The notes: generated by a model not told the origin, from the letters alone. DNA of 64,000 bases from Thermoanaerobaculia bacterium (GCA_947259925.1 CAMYOG010000053.1:217567-281566); one strand, 5' to 3'. Positions 1 to 8,890 are shown, numbered from the stretch's first letter. Made by a program: numbers and translations.

Positions 1-534
1 TGTAGAGGTCGGTCGCGGCGTCGAAGACGACGCTGGCCGGCTCACCGAGCTTGCGCCCGAGCGTCTCGGCGAGGCCGCGCGCCTGACCCTCGTCCTTGAG
101 TGCCGCTACCTGGAGTCGCCACGACCCGGTGCCGGCGGCGCCGACATCCGGCTCGACCCTGAGCGCCGTGACCACCGCGATGTCCCGTCCGCCGGCGCTC
201 AGCGCCAGGTCCCCGTCGCCAGCCGGAAACCAGAGGACGTCGAGGTCGGTAGCCAGCCCGACCCGGACTGTCCCGGGTATCCGCGGCAGTGCGGTCTCCA
301 GCGGCAGCGCGACCGGCGCCGGCTCGATACGGGGCTTGGCAGCCGGTACCGGCGTGCTGGGCGCGACATCGGGCTCGGTCACCGGCGCCGCCGGCGCGGC
401 TTCCTCGGGTGGCAGCGGGCGGGTCTGCGGAGGCGCCGAGCCGCAAGAGCCGGCCAGCAGGCCCGCCGCCATCGCCAGAGCGAGTCCGTAGGTGCTCGGC
501 CATAGCCCTCTCGAGCGTGCGGGACGGAGACTCA
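1..534 (-). CDS. SpoIID/LytB-like lipoprotein, N-terminal part (cut by window edge)
   Basis: The frame is open from ATG at 534 to the left edge, so about 178 N-terminal residues are visible and the C-terminus is missing. Residues 15-30 form a hydrophobic stretch ending in a lipobox (AGSC), so a lipoprotein signal is likely. A Pro/Ala-rich linker follows, then a block beginning VRVGLATDLD that resembles the start of SpoIID/LytB (amidase-enhancer) domains. A later block (WRLQVAALKDEGQARGLAE) reads like a SPOR-type repeat. SpoIID-family proteins act on cell-wall glycan in the envelope. The family call rests on short motifs because the catalytic part lies outside the window. It is the last of four same-strand genes, 38 bases after the DnaC-like gene. 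No strong ribosome-binding site is seen at the ATG. Confidence 0.6.
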
Positions 535-572
535 TGATTGCGGGCGGCGCTTGCGATCGCGTGGGGGCTTGC

Positions 573-1391
573 TCAGTGGCTCTTGATCTCGCGGCGGAAG
601 TCTCCGGCCTCGATCCGGATGGTCCGGGTCATCTCGTAGAGACGGCTGACCAGGCTGGCCGGCAGGCGGGTATAGACCGACTCCCGCGCGAGCCGCCGTC
701 GTGGACGCGGCTCGGAGGCGGACGCGTAGACCGCGCCGAGCGCCGAAGGCTCTTCGTCCTCGTCACGCTCGAGACGGAGGTTGGTCGTCACCAGCGTCGG
801 CAGGCGCGCGGAATAGCGCTCATTGAAGATCAGATAGAGGATCTCACTCACCCACTCGCTCGGCTTTTGCGCGCCCAGATCGTCGACGAGCAGGACCTCG
901 GCGCCGAGAATCGGATCGAGCACCTCCCGCTTGCCACGGTTCGAGCGAGGCTCGAACGTGCTCTGCAACCGGTGGATCAGCGCCGTGCAGTCGGTGAACA
1001 ACGCGTGCACCCGATAGCGCTGGATCAGCTGCGCCAGGGTCGCGACCGCCAGGTGGGTCTTGCCGACGCCGGTCGGGCCGGTAAACAGCAGCCCCTGCTC
1101 GGTGAAGCGCCCTTCCTCGGTCAGAAAATCGTCGACGTAGCGCCGGCTGCGCGTCTTCGCTGCCAGCAGCTGGTCGCGATGTCCGGGGTCGGGGGCGTCG
1201 GTCGTGAAGCTCTCCAGCGAGCAGTCGTGGTAACGGGCGGGTATCCCAGCGAGACGCAGGAGACGCGGTACGATGCTCTCTGCCTGGCATTCGCAGGCGA
1301 TCGCGGTGCCGGCTCCCCCGTCTTCCTCGAGGATCCAGCCTCGTCCGCCGCAGCGCTCACAGACGGCATCGGCAATCTGCGGCGTGTTCAC
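573..1391 (-). CDS. DnaC/DnaI-like AAA+ ATPase (helicase-loader family)
   Basis: About 272 residues. Near the N-terminus is a Cys-rich segment (CERCGGRGW, then CEC) that could bind zinc, as in DnaI-type helicase loaders. It is followed by an AAA+ core with Walker A (GPTGVGKTHLA), Walker B (EVLLVDDLGAQ) and a sensor-1-like TLVTTNL. DnaC/DnaI proteins load the replicative helicase, but the same fold occurs in IstB and other ATPases. No IS21 transposase is nearby, so IstB is unlikely. GTG at 1391 is chosen because the upstream in-frame ATG (1454) lies inside a palindromic repeat. It is downstream of hspR on the same strand and may be co-transcribed, although the palindrome separates them. Confidence 0.75.
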   Translation of the reverse strand: MNTPQIADAVCERCGGRGWILEEDGGAGTAIACECQAESIVPRLLRLAGIPARYHDCSLESFTTDAPDPGHRDQLLAAKTRSRRYVDDFLTEEGRFTEQGLLFTGPTGVGKTHLAVATLAQLIQRYRVHALFTDCTALIHRLQSTFEPRSNRGKREVLDPILGAEVLLVDDLGAQKPSEWVSEILYLIFNERYSARLPTLVTTNLRLERDEDEEPSALGAVYASASEPRPRRRLARESVYTRLPASLVSRLYEMTRTIRIEAGDFRREIKSH

Positions 1392-1410
1392 GCGCAGATC
1401 GTAGCACGGG

Positions 1411-1469
1411 TGCCAGGCCTGCAAGATGCAAGCACGGCGACGCCGAACTTGCATATTGCAGGGCTGGCA
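1411..1469. repeat. Imperfect palindromic intergenic repeat, TGCCAGGCCTGC family
   Basis: The left arm (1411-1432) begins TGCCAGGCCTGCAAGATGCA. The right arm (1448-1469) is its reverse complement with two mismatches in 22 bases. A second, perfect copy lies at 27066-27138 and a possible 12-base remnant at 43741-43752. The element lies between hspR and the DnaC-like gene. It is probably a REP-like or miniature mobile element; no transposase is visible in the window. Confidence 0.8.
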
Positions 1470-1474
1470 GGCTC

Positions 1475-1864
1475 CTATTCAGAGCGGGTGAGAGGGCCGC
1501 TGCGGACCGGAACCAGAGCGTGACGTCGCTTGATTCCGGCCCGCCGATCGAGGGTCTCGCGCTTGACGTACTCGAGCAGACGATCGACCTCGAGCTGCAT
1601 CGATTCCATCTGCTCGCGCATGTTCAGGATCACCTCGACTCCGGCCAGGTTGACGCCCAGATCGCGCGTGAGCGTGAGGATCGTCTCCAGCCGCTTGAGT
1701 GTCTCGTCGTCGTAGAGCCGCGTGTTGCCGGCGCTGCGCACCGGTGAGATCAGCCCCTCCCGCTCGTACATGCGCAGGGTCTGCGGGTGGATCTCGAACC
1801 TCTCGGCCACCGCGCTGATCATCACGTATCGGCGCTCGGAGTCGTCTCGACGTCTTGCTGTCAT
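1475..1864 (-). CDS. hspR: HspR-like MerR-family heat-shock repressor
   Basis: 129 residues. Residues 12-80 form a MerR-type winged helix-turn-helix (YVMISAVAERFEIHPQTLRM, then YEREGLISPVRSAGNTRLY), followed by a coiled-coil region around residues 80-110. The wording of the recognition region and the position directly behind dnaK match HspR, which represses dnaK operons and is known to work with DnaK as co-repressor in actinobacteria. A GGAG about 8 bases before the ATG supports the start. It follows dnaK by 37 bases on the same strand, so an autoregulated dnaK-hspR operon is likely. grpE and dnaJ, which often sit between the two, are absent here. I could not find a convincing HAIR operator (CTTGAGT-N7-ACTCAAG) upstream of dnaK. 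Confidence 0.88.
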   Translation of the reverse strand: MTARRRDDSERRYVMISAVAERFEIHPQTLRMYEREGLISPVRSAGNTRLYDDETLKRLETILTLTRDLGVNLAGVEVILNMREQMESMQLEVDRLLEYVKRETLDRRAGIKRRHALVPVRSGPLTRSE

Positions 1865-1901
1865 CGCTCGATCTCCGGTTCGCTTCCGGCGTTCCGCGGC
1901 C

Positions 1902-3818
1902 TCAGCTCGCCTTGTCCTCCACGTCGACGTACTCGGCGTCGATCACCTCGCCGGCGTCGTCGCCGCCGGCGTCGGTCGATGCGGAGCCACCCGCGTCGTC
2001 ACCGGATCCCGGCGTCTGAGCGGTCTGCTGGTACATCGCCTCGGCGAGCTTGTGGGAGGCCTGCGTCAGGTTCTGGGCAGCCCCCTCGAGCGCGGACAGA
2101 TCGTCCGACTCGAGCGCCTTGCGAGCATCTTCGAGGGCGCTCTCGAGCGCGCCGATCTCCTCGGCGCCGAGCTTGTCCTTGTGCTCCTCGAGCGTCTTCT
2201 CGGTGGTGTAGACCAGCTGGTCGAGCTGGTTCTTGGCCTCGACCTTCTTGCGCCGCTCCTGATCCTCCTCGGCGTGGTTCTCCGCGTCCGAGACCATGCG
2301 GTCGATCTCGCCCTCGTCGAGACCGCCGGAGCCGGTGATGGTGATCTTCTGCTCCTTACCGGTGCCGAGGTCCTTGGCCGACACGTTCAGGATGCCGTTG
2401 GCGTCGATGTCGAAGGCGACCTCGATCTGCGGCACACCTCGCGGCGCCGGTGGAATGCCCACCAGGTGGAACCTGCCGAGCGTGCGGTTGTGCTTGGCCA
2501 TGTCCCGCTCACCCTGGAGCACGTGCACCTCGACCGAGGTCTGATTGTCGGCCGCGGTCGAGAAGATCTCGGTCTGATGCGTCGGAATCGTCCGATTCCG
2601 CTCGATCAGCTTGGTGAAGACTCCGCCGAGGGTCTCGATGCCGAGCGAGAGCGGGGTGACGTCGAGCAGCAGAACGTCCTTGACGTCGCCACCGAGGACT
2701 CCGCCCTGGACCGCAGCGCCGATGGCGACCACTTCGTCCGGATTCACACCCCGATGCGGCTCCTTGCCGAACAGGTCCTTGACCAGCGCCTGGACGGCCG
2801 GCATGCGGGTCTGACCACCGACCAGAACCACCTCGTCGATCTGCTCTGCGCTTACGCCGGCGTCCTTGAGCGCCTGCTTGCACGGAGCCACGGCCCGCCG
2901 CACGATGTCTTCGACCATCTGCTCGAGCCTCGACCGGGTCAGCTTGATGTTGAGGTGCTTCGGTCCGGAGGAGTCGGCGGTGATGAACGGCAGGTTGATC
3001 TCGGTCTCCTGAGCGGACGACAGCTCGATCTTCGCCTTCTCGGCCGCCTCGCGCAGCCGCTGTACCGCCATCGGGTCCTGGCCCAGGTCGATGCCCTGGT
3101 CCTTCTTGAACTCCTCGAGCAGCCAGTCGATCACTCGCTGATCGATGTTGTCGCCGCCCAGGTGAGTGTCGCCGTTGGTCGCCTTGACCTCGACGACACC
3201 GTCGCCCACCTCGAGGATCGAGATGTCGAAGGTGCCGCCGCCGAAGTCGAAGACCGCGATCAGCTCGTCCTTCTTCTTATCGAGGCCGTAGGCGAGGGCC
3301 GCGGCGGTCGGCTCGTTGACCAGCCGCTCAACCTTGAGGCCGGCGATCTTGCCGGCGTCTTTGGTCGCCTGCCGCTGGGCGTCGTTGAAGTAGGCCGGAA
3401 CCGTGATCACGGCGCGCTCGACCTTGCTACCGAGATAGTCCTCGGCGGCCTGGCGGAGCTTCTGGAGCACCATCGCCGAGATCTCCTCGGGCGAGTACTT
3501 CTTGTCCTCGACGACGATGCGAACGCCGCCGTCCTTGGTCTGCTCGACCTCGTACGGCACCATCTTGAGCTCTTCGCTCACCTCGTCGTAGCGGCGACCC
3601 ATGAAGCGCTTGATCGAGTAGATGGTGTTCGACGGGTTGGTGACCGCCTGTCGCTTCGCGACCTGGCCGACCAGGCGCTCACCGCTCTTGGCGAACGCCA
3701 CCACCGACGGGGTCGTCCGGTTGCCCTCGGCGTTGGGGATGACCTTCGCCTCGGTTCCTTCCATGACCGAGACGACGCTGTTGGTCGTTCCCAGGTCGAT
3801 TCCGATGATTTTGCTCAC
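1902..3818 (-). CDS. dnaK: Chaperone DnaK (Hsp70)
   Basis: 638 residues, normal length. The nucleotide-binding domain begins [13 protein letters not shown] and carries the Hsp70 signatures [14 protein letters not shown] and [14 protein letters not shown]. The substrate-binding domain ([14 protein letters not shown]) and a helical lid follow. The C-terminus is Gly/Asp-rich and ends in an acidic [15 protein letters not shown] tail. Start is GTG at 3818, with AGGAGGAG about 6 bases upstream. DnaK is the cytosolic ATP-dependent chaperone that works with DnaJ and GrpE. Neither partner is encoded in this window. hspR lies immediately downstream, which suggests negative feedback on this operon. Confidence 0.98.
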   Translation of the reverse strand: MSKIIGIDLGTTNSVVSVMEGTEAKVIPNAEGNRTTPSVVAFAKSGERLVGQVAKRQAVTNPSNTIYSIKRFMGRRYDEVSEELKMVPYEVEQTKDGGVRIVVEDKKYSPEEISAMVLQKLRQAAEDYLGSKVERAVITVPAYFNDAQRQATKDAGKIAGLKVERLVNEPTAAALAYGLDKKKDELIAVFDFGGGTFDISILEVGDGVVEVKATNGDTHLGGDNIDQRVIDWLLEEFKKDQGIDLGQDPMAVQRLREAAEKAKIELSSAQETEINLPFITADSSGPKHLNIKLTRSRLEQMVEDIVRRAVAPCKQALKDAGVSAEQIDEVVLVGGQTRMPAVQALVKDLFGKEPHRGVNPDEVVAIGAAVQGGVLGGDVKDVLLLDVTPLSLGIETLGGVFTKLIERNRTIPTHQTEIFSTAADNQTSVEVHVLQGERDMAKHNRTLGRFHLVGIPPAPRGVPQIEVAFDIDANGILNVSAKDLGTGKEQKITITGSGGLDEGEIDRMVSDAENHAEEDQERRKKVEAKNQLDQLVYTTEKTLEEHKDKLGAEEIGALESALEDARKALESDDLSALEGAAQNLTQASHKLAEAMYQQTAQTPGSGDDAGGSASTDAGGDDAGEVIDAEYVDVEDKAS

Positions 3819-3858
3819 GCTTGACTCCTCCTACGAGTGCAGTGTCATTCTCCTGGAT

Positions 3859-3886
3859 GGTACAAACCTAAGCCGACCTATGTCAA
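3859..3886 (-). promoter_or_regulatory. Candidate sigma70-type promoter for dnaK-hspR
   Basis: On the minus strand a perfect -35 box TTGACA (3886-3881) is followed after 16 bases by TGTACC (3864-3859), a weak -10. It lies about 40 bases upstream of the dnaK start. The -35 is good and the -10 poor, so this is a moderate call. It is the main intergenic signal in the 153-base gap 3819-3971. Confidence 0.4.
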
Positions 3887-3971
3887 CCTTGGCATGCCCA
3901 CAATCTAACAGTTGAACGCTAAGATTTATTCCGATACGCCCGCCCATGGGGATGCTCCGATGGAACCGCGG

Positions 3972-5297
3972 TCAATCGAGAAGCACGAGCAGCGGCCGCC
4001 GGCTCTCGGTCGGTGGCGCGATCTCGGGGTCGAGCAGGAAGTTGCCCCGGATCGTCTCCTGCAGAAACGTCTCGCGCTCCGGCGCCATGCCGATCGACGA
4101 CCGGACGACATAGCTGGCGGCGGTCGCCGAGTAGACCAGCGGCTGGCCGCTCAGACCCTCGAGGTCGGCAGCCGGCAGCAGCCCGCCGGTCGACAGATCG
4201 GACAGATCCTCTGCGAATCGCCCGTGCAGGAGGAAATGGGCGCTGTTCGCACGCCGCAGCTTGGAGAGAGCGGCGATCGCGCGCTCGCGATCGAACCCCT
4301 CTTGTAGTCCCCGCTGCCACGGAAAGGGCAGGAGCACGCGTTCCGGCGCGATCCAAAACGAGGCGACGAACAGACCGATCAGGCCCAGGCCCAAGACGCG
4401 GCTGGGCCAGGGCAGGGCGTCTGGCTGGCCCTTGTCCTTGCGCGCCGACCACCAGGCCGCGAGGCGAGATTCACGAGGTGCCCGCTTCGGCTTCTTGGCG
4501 GCACGCGCCATCGGAGCCGCCGCGGGCGTCTCCGCTGGCTCCGCCGGCGCCCGAGAGGAACTGCGCGCCGGACGCCGCTTCGTACGCTCCACCATTCCCG
4601 CGCTCTGCCAGCGGTTCAGCAGGTAGGCCAGGCGGTACTCGTCGACGCCGCTGGCACCAGAGATCTCGGCAACCGAGCGCTTGCCGTCGACGAGCTTGAA
4701 CGCCGCGAACGCCGCCTCGTCGAGGTCGTCCGGCCCGGTGCCCGGCTCGCTGGTCGGCGAGGCGCCCTTAGATCGCCGATAGATCGAGTCGCTGTTCGGG
4801 ATGCCGCCCGGCAACAGGTCGAGGTTCAGGTCGCGGCCGGCACGGATCAGCAGCTCCTCGGGCGACAGCGGCCGCACGCCCTCCTCGTAGGAGACCTCCT
4901 CACCCTGGTAGAACTTGAAGTCTCCGTGGGTCCAGCCGAGAGCCTGCTTGCACAGCGCATAGGTCTGGCTCCGGACCGCGTCAAGCAGCTCCGAGCGCTG
5001 GACGTAGCCGCGCTCCACCAGCAGATCGACGACCTGACCACCGCCGGCCTGGTACTCGGAAGCGAGCTGGGCGAACTCGCTCTCACTGATGAGACCGAGC
5101 TCGGTCAGGACGTGGCCGAGACCGTCCTCCAGCGTCTGATTCAGCGCGTCCGCCGAGACGATGCCACCCTTGAGTAAAGCGAACGCAATGATCTCGTCAC
5201 GACCCTGGATGGTCAGGATGCCGGTCCGGCCCTCCCGCCCGAGCGTCAGCAGGACCTCGGAGAGGCCGCCCTTTTCGATCGAGCCCTCGGTCCTCAC
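3972..5297 (-). CDS. DUF4388 (PATAN-type) protein with a C-terminal membrane anchor
   Basis: 441 residues from GTG 5297, which overlaps the preceding gene's stop by four bases (GTGA), so the two are translationally coupled. Residues 1-140 match the DUF4388 pattern (LSEVLLTLGREGRTGILTI, then GGIVSADA). Residues 195-245 look like a winged-helix tail module, 246-290 is a basic Pro/Ala-rich linker, and about 300-318 is a single membrane segment. Residues 330-400 (ALSKLRRANSAHF, then GGLLPAADLEGLSG) resemble the globular part of pseudopilins. DUF4388 proteins are often linked to signalling or type IV pilus systems, but no function can be assigned here. A second DUF4388 protein lies at 21338-22474. 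Confidence 0.8.
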   Translation of the reverse strand: MRTEGSIEKGGLSEVLLTLGREGRTGILTIQGRDEIIAFALLKGGIVSADALNQTLEDGLGHVLTELGLISESEFAQLASEYQAGGGQVVDLLVERGYVQRSELLDAVRSQTYALCKQALGWTHGDFKFYQGEEVSYEEGVRPLSPEELLIRAGRDLNLDLLPGGIPNSDSIYRRSKGASPTSEPGTGPDDLDEAAFAAFKLVDGKRSVAEISGASGVDEYRLAYLLNRWQSAGMVERTKRRPARSSSRAPAEPAETPAAAPMARAAKKPKRAPRESRLAAWWSARKDKGQPDALPWPSRVLGLGLIGLFVASFWIAPERVLLPFPWQRGLQEGFDRERAIAALSKLRRANSAHFLLHGRFAEDLSDLSTGGLLPAADLEGLSGQPLVYSATAASYVVRSSIGMAPERETFLQETIRGNFLLDPEIAPPTESRRPLLVLLD

Positions 5298-7057
5298 TCG
5301 CCACCTCGCCCGACGATCAGGAAACGGACCCCGAAGAAGACCACCAGACTGGCTGCGGCGACGATCGGCAGCAACGCTGGAGCTCCGGCGTGCAGCCACG
5401 GGATCCCGTAGCCGAGTCGGTCGGCGAGCGGCAGACTCGCCAGCGCCACGACGACCAGGAGTGCGAGCGCCGCCCGGCCGGCCTTGTCGTCCTCCGCCTC
5501 CGCGACCCCAGGCAGAAAGACCCGCCGGACCCGATCGAGGCGCGGCCGCCACCAGTTGTGCATCCGCTTGGCACTCCGGCCCCGGTGGGTGCCCATCCGG
5601 ACGATGATCGCAATCAGCACGAAGATCGTCACCAGCGGCAACGACAGCGCGCGTCGCCAGGACCCGAGCCAGCCCGGGAGCTCCTCCTGCACCTGCCACT
5701 GCGCCCGGAGCTCGGAGCGGATCTCGGCGACCCGCTCGAGGCCGCCGCTCATCGGAATGACGCGCTCGACCAGCCCCCGCTGGAGCCAGACGTTGACCGA
5801 CTCGCTGTCGATCGCTCGGGCCCGGAAGAGTACCGCCTCCGACTCCTCGAAGCGATAGAGCTCTGAATAAGTCTGGCCCAGGTTGAACTGGATGCGGGCG
5901 TCGTTCGGCGCTTGCTCGGCGGCGCGCTCGAAGAAGTCGACCGCCTGCTCGAAGTCCGACACTTCGAAGTAGTAGACGCCGAGGTCGTTGAGAGCTCTGG
6001 CGTTGGCCGGCTCGTCGGTGAGCAGGTCGCGATAGAGCGCCCGGGCGCTCTCCATCTGGCCCAGCTTGCGGTGGATGTCGGCGCTGTAGTGCTGGAGAGC
6101 GTTGCTCTCGGGCAGGCTCGATTGCAGCAGGGCGAGGTGACTGAAGAGGTCGCCCTCGAGCCCACCGAGCGACGCGCTCTCGAGCGACTGCAAGGGGGCG
6201 TAGAGGGTCAATCCGACCCGCCGACCCTGCTCGGTCAGCGCCGCCGGCAACGAGCTGACGAACAGCCAGATGGCGATCAGCAGCACTCGCTCGAGGCGAC
6301 CGCCGTAGGCCCACAGCAGAACCGACCAGTAGATCGCGACCCAGAGCACCCCTGCCGGCAGCAGGAGCGGCCAGCAGAGGAGCACCAGGCAGAGCAGGTG
6401 CGCCCCGACCGAGGGCAGGTAGCGGTTGAAATAGCGAAAGAGGTCGAAGTAGAGCTCCGGACCACGCGAGATCATCAGGACACCGACCAGGAGTAGCCCG
6501 GCGAGGGTGATCACGGTCGCCACCCAGAGGGCGATGTTGTGGAGCAGCACGAATCGGATCTGGGGCGATCTGACCGACCGGACCAGGCCGCGGAAGTAGG
6601 CACCCGCCGCCTTCAGGTAGTCGCCGTCGACCAGCGCTACCCGAGACTCGGCGAAGGCCGCCTCGGGACGGCCGGGCGCCAACTGCTCGGCGGCCTCGAG
6701 GCTCCAGCGGGCCCGTTCGGTCTCGCCCGCCAGGGAGAAGTCGACCGCGCGAATCGCGGCCGCGCCGCTCAGCTCGGGGGCGTGCTCCATCCCGACCAGG
6801 CGGAGGTGTGACTGCAGGGCCCCGAGCGTCGACTCCACCCGTTCGACGTCCCCCTCGTTGCACGCCACCAGCCAATCCAACCAGTCGGTCTGCAGTTGGG
6901 TCAGGTTGGCGCGGGCGTCTGGTCCGAGCGGAAACTGGGCGTCCGCCGGCGGCGCCGGCGGCTCCTGGGCGGCCGCGGCCACCGCTAGAAGGGCCAGAAC
7001 CGAGACGACCGGGACGATCCCCGCCCTGCCCGTGCGTCTACCCCCGCTTGCGGACAT
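5294..7057 (-). CDS. TPR-repeat membrane protein
   Basis: 587 residues. An N-terminal signal peptide (residues 12-30, ending near AAAQE) leads into a helical extracytoplasmic region. There are clustered membrane segments at about 170-275, then TPR motifs at about 325-430 (ALNDLGVYYFEVSDFEQAVD, then IQFNLGQTYSELYRFEESEA). Further membrane segments lie near 475-495, 530-550 and 560-580. It overlaps the DUF1844 gene upstream by 20 bases and the DUF4388 gene downstream by four, so the three are almost certainly one translational unit. I do not recognise a named family beyond TPR. A scaffold role at the membrane for its DUF4388 partner is inference from gene order. Confidence 0.8.
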   Translation of the reverse strand: MSASGGRRTGRAGIVPVVSVLALLAVAAAAQEPPAPPADAQFPLGPDARANLTQLQTDWLDWLVACNEGDVERVESTLGALQSHLRLVGMEHAPELSGAAAIRAVDFSLAGETERARWSLEAAEQLAPGRPEAAFAESRVALVDGDYLKAAGAYFRGLVRSVRSPQIRFVLLHNIALWVATVITLAGLLLVGVLMISRGPELYFDLFRYFNRYLPSVGAHLLCLVLLCWPLLLPAGVLWVAIYWSVLLWAYGGRLERVLLIAIWLFVSSLPAALTEQGRRVGLTLYAPLQSLESASLGGLEGDLFSHLALLQSSLPESNALQHYSADIHRKLGQMESARALYRDLLTDEPANARALNDLGVYYFEVSDFEQAVDFFERAAEQAPNDARIQFNLGQTYSELYRFEESEAVLFRARAIDSESVNVWLQRGLVERVIPMSGGLERVAEIRSELRAQWQVQEELPGWLGSWRRALSLPLVTIFVLIAIIVRMGTHRGRSAKRMHNWWRPRLDRVRRVFLPGVAEAEDDKAGRAALALLVVVALASLPLADRLGYGIPWLHAGAPALLPIVAAASLVVFFGVRFLIVGRGGE

Positions 7058-7538
7058 AGCGCATCCGAAGCTGATAGAGCAGGTCGTCGAGCACCGAGGT
7101 CTCCTCGACCGTCAGATTGCCCGCGGTCTTGGTGCGCAGTACCTCCAAGAGGTCGATGTAGAACCTCGCCGCGTCCAGGTTCTCGGCCGACCGGCCGTCC
7201 GGCAGCTGAGCGTCTCCCAGGTAGATCGCGATCGGCTCGGCGAGGACCCCTACCAGATCGACCAGCCCGGGCTCGCCCAGCGCCGACGGGCCGAGCGTCT
7301 CCACCTCGTCCCCTGCCCGGTCGGTCACCGGAGCGGCTCGCGGCGACTCGCTCGCGCCGCTCTCGCTCTCGGCGGGTCGCTCCGCCTCGGCCGGCGCGGC
7401 GGCGGCCGGCTCCTCGACGCGGTCCTCCGCCGAGGCCCCTTCGAGATGCTGAAAGTCCTCGCGGAGCTCACCGTCAGCGGTGAACATCCGCTTGTCGGTG
7501 ACCTTTATCTTGCCTTCCTGTCTACTCTCGTCCGCCAC
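7038..7538 (-). CDS. DUF1844 domain protein
   Basis: 166 residues from GTG 7538. The N-terminus reads KIKVTDKRMFTADGEL, a typical opening for this family. Residues 35-80 are an acidic Ala/Glu/Pro-rich linker. Residues 92-166 hold the conserved block (LAEPIAIYLGD, then ARFYIDLLEVLRTKTAGNLT, then a LDDLLYQLRMRYV tail). DUF1844 proteins are small, cytosolic and of unknown function. It is the first gene of the coupled trio and is divergent from mazG across a 98-base gap that must hold both promoters. No clear Shine-Dalgarno sequence precedes the GTG, so the start is tentative. Confidence 0.85.
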   Translation of the reverse strand: MADESRQEGKIKVTDKRMFTADGELREDFQHLEGASAEDRVEEPAAAAPAEAERPAESESGASESPRAAPVTDRAGDEVETLGPSALGEPGLVDLVGVLAEPIAIYLGDAQLPDGRSAENLDAARFYIDLLEVLRTKTAGNLTVEETSVLDDLLYQLRMRYVRKRG

Positions 7539-7636
7539 GCCAAGCCAACCTGGAAAGTCGATCGTGTTCGACAGCGATCGCCAAATCGTAGCAAGGCGAC
7601 TGGGGAAAAAGAAGTCGATGTAGGATCGCGCCGCAG

Positions 7637-8425
7637 ATGGGAGACGCGCCGGACCGCCTGCAGAGACTGCTCGATCTGGTCGCGCGTCTGCGCGGACCCG
7701 GCGGCTGCCCATGGGACCGCGAGCAGCGGCTCGTCGATTTGCGCGCCTACCTCCTGGAGGAGGCCCACGAGACCGCCGCCGCGATCGATGCCGAAGATCC
7801 GGATGCGCTGGCCACCGAGCTGGGCGATCTGCTCTTTCAGATCGCGTTTCTCGGTCGCATCGGCGAAGAGCTCCAGTGGTTCTCGGTCGACGATGTCGTC
7901 GACCGGATCGAGCGCAAGATGATCGACCGTCACCCACACGTGTTCGGCGACGATCGGCTGGAGACCGCGGCCGAGGTCCGCCGCTCGTGGGAGGAGCGCA
8001 AGGCGAGCGATCCCGAGCGATCCGGCTCGCTGCTCTCGGGCGTCGCCCACTCCCTGCCCGCCCTGGTCGCCGCCTACCGTCTGACCCAGAAGGCGGCCGG
8101 TGTCGGCTTCGACTGGCCCGACACCGGCGGCGTGCTCGACAAGCTGGTCGAAGAGATCGACGAGCTGCGCGGCGCTATCGGAGACGGTAGCGCAGAGATC
8201 GACCAACAGAGGACCCTGGAGGAGATGGGCGACCTCCTCTTCAGTGTCGCCAATCTCGCGCGTCATCTGGGAATCGACCCCGAGGCAGCCCTGGCCGCGA
8301 CCAACCTCAAGTTCCGCCGGCGCTTCGAGCACATCGAGCGGAGACTGAAGGAGAACGGCCAGACCCTCGACCAGGCGACCCTCGACGAGATGGAACGGCT
8401 CTGGGTCGAGGCCAAGGATCGGTAG
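7637..8425 (+). CDS. mazG: Nucleoside triphosphate pyrophosphohydrolase MazG
   Basis: 262 residues with two MazG domains, as in the E. coli enzyme. The first has the metal-binding pattern EEAHE (residues 41-45) and ELGDLL (61-66). The second has VEEIDEL and EEMGDLL. The N-terminus LVARLRGPGGCPWDREQ is characteristic. MazG hydrolyses NTPs and dNTPs to monophosphate plus pyrophosphate, cleaning the nucleotide pool and in E. coli lowering ppGpp. It appears monocistronic and is followed by a repeat-filled gap. Confidence 0.95.
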   Translation: MGDAPDRLQRLLDLVARLRGPGGCPWDREQRLVDLRAYLLEEAHETAAAIDAEDPDALATELGDLLFQIAFLGRIGEELQWFSVDDVVDRIERKMIDRHPHVFGDDRLETAAEVRRSWEERKASDPERSGSLLSGVAHSLPALVAAYRLTQKAAGVGFDWPDTGGVLDKLVEEIDELRGAIGDGSAEIDQQRTLEEMGDLLFSVANLARHLGIDPEAALAATNLKFRRRFEHIERRLKENGQTLDQATLDEMERLWVEAKDR

Positions 8426-8429
8426 GGCC

Positions 8430-8890
8430 GGCAGGGGGTGCCGGGTGCCGCTGCCGGGGCTGTCGGGCGACCCGGGGTGCTGGGTGCCGCTGCCGGGGCT
8501 GTCGGGCGTCAGCACTGCAACTGTAGGGCTCCGGTGGAGGAAAGGCGCCCTCCCTTACGCCCCCGCAGCGGCACCCAGCACCCCGGGTCGGTCTTGGGAA
8601 ACACCTGGAAGTCGCTCTGTCCTGGCGGCGTAGTTGTGGCGCGGGGTACCGTCTCTGGGCTGTCAGGCGTCAGCACTTTGGCTGGAGGGCTCCGGTGAAG
8701 CAGGGGCACCCTTGAAGGTCGCTGCGTCCGCACGCGGTAGTCGCGCCGTGGGGTACCGTGGGCGGGGCATAAAGGAGGGCGCGGTACCTCCACCGGAGCT
8801 TGCCAGCTACAGTGCTGACGCCCGACAGCCCCGGGCATGGTACCCCGCGACGCGCCACCACTCTGCTGACACCGGACAGCCCTGCAGCGC
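8430..8890. repeat. Cluster of about five degenerate copies of a GC-rich repeat, both orientations
   Basis: This 480-base gap between mazG and the tesA-like gene holds no credible gene. A core motif GGGCTGTCGGGCGTCAGCAC, usually followed about 20 bases later by GGGCTCCGGTGGAGG and GCGCCCTCC, occurs in direct orientation near 8436-8470 (partial), 8476-8555 and 8643-8710. It occurs inverted near 8771-8848 and, partially, 8858-8890. GGGGTACC blocks flank several copies. Copies differ by substitutions, which suggests an old multiplying element rather than a fresh tandem array. Short open frames here are by-products of the repeat. Confidence 0.8.
8470..8588. repeat. 119-bp element with perfect 24-bp terminal inverted repeats
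   Basis: Left end 8470-8493 begins ACCCGGGGTGCTGGGTGCCG and right end 8565-8588 is its exact reverse complement (24 of 24 bases). It encloses one copy of the cluster's core motif. The perfect ends and small size resemble a miniature inverted-repeat element. No target duplication was identified by eye. Confidence 0.75.

Noticed and set aside
573..1391. IstB of an IS21-type element
   Set aside because: No IstA transposase or terminal repeats adjoin it. The N-terminal Cys-rich segment fits a helicase loader better.
1722..3824. 700-codon open frame antisense to dnaK
   Set aside because: It is a composition effect opposite a confirmed dnaK. The translation has no recognisable motif and is Leu/Val/Asp-rich in a mirror pattern.
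3819..3911. HAIR operator for HspR upstream of dnaK
   Set aside because: Only a four-base ACTC/GAGT match around the ribosome-binding site was found. The CTTGAGT and ACTCAAG halves are not present together.
8430..8890. CRISPR array
   Set aside because: Repeats are degenerate, in both orientations and unevenly spaced, and there are no cas genes.
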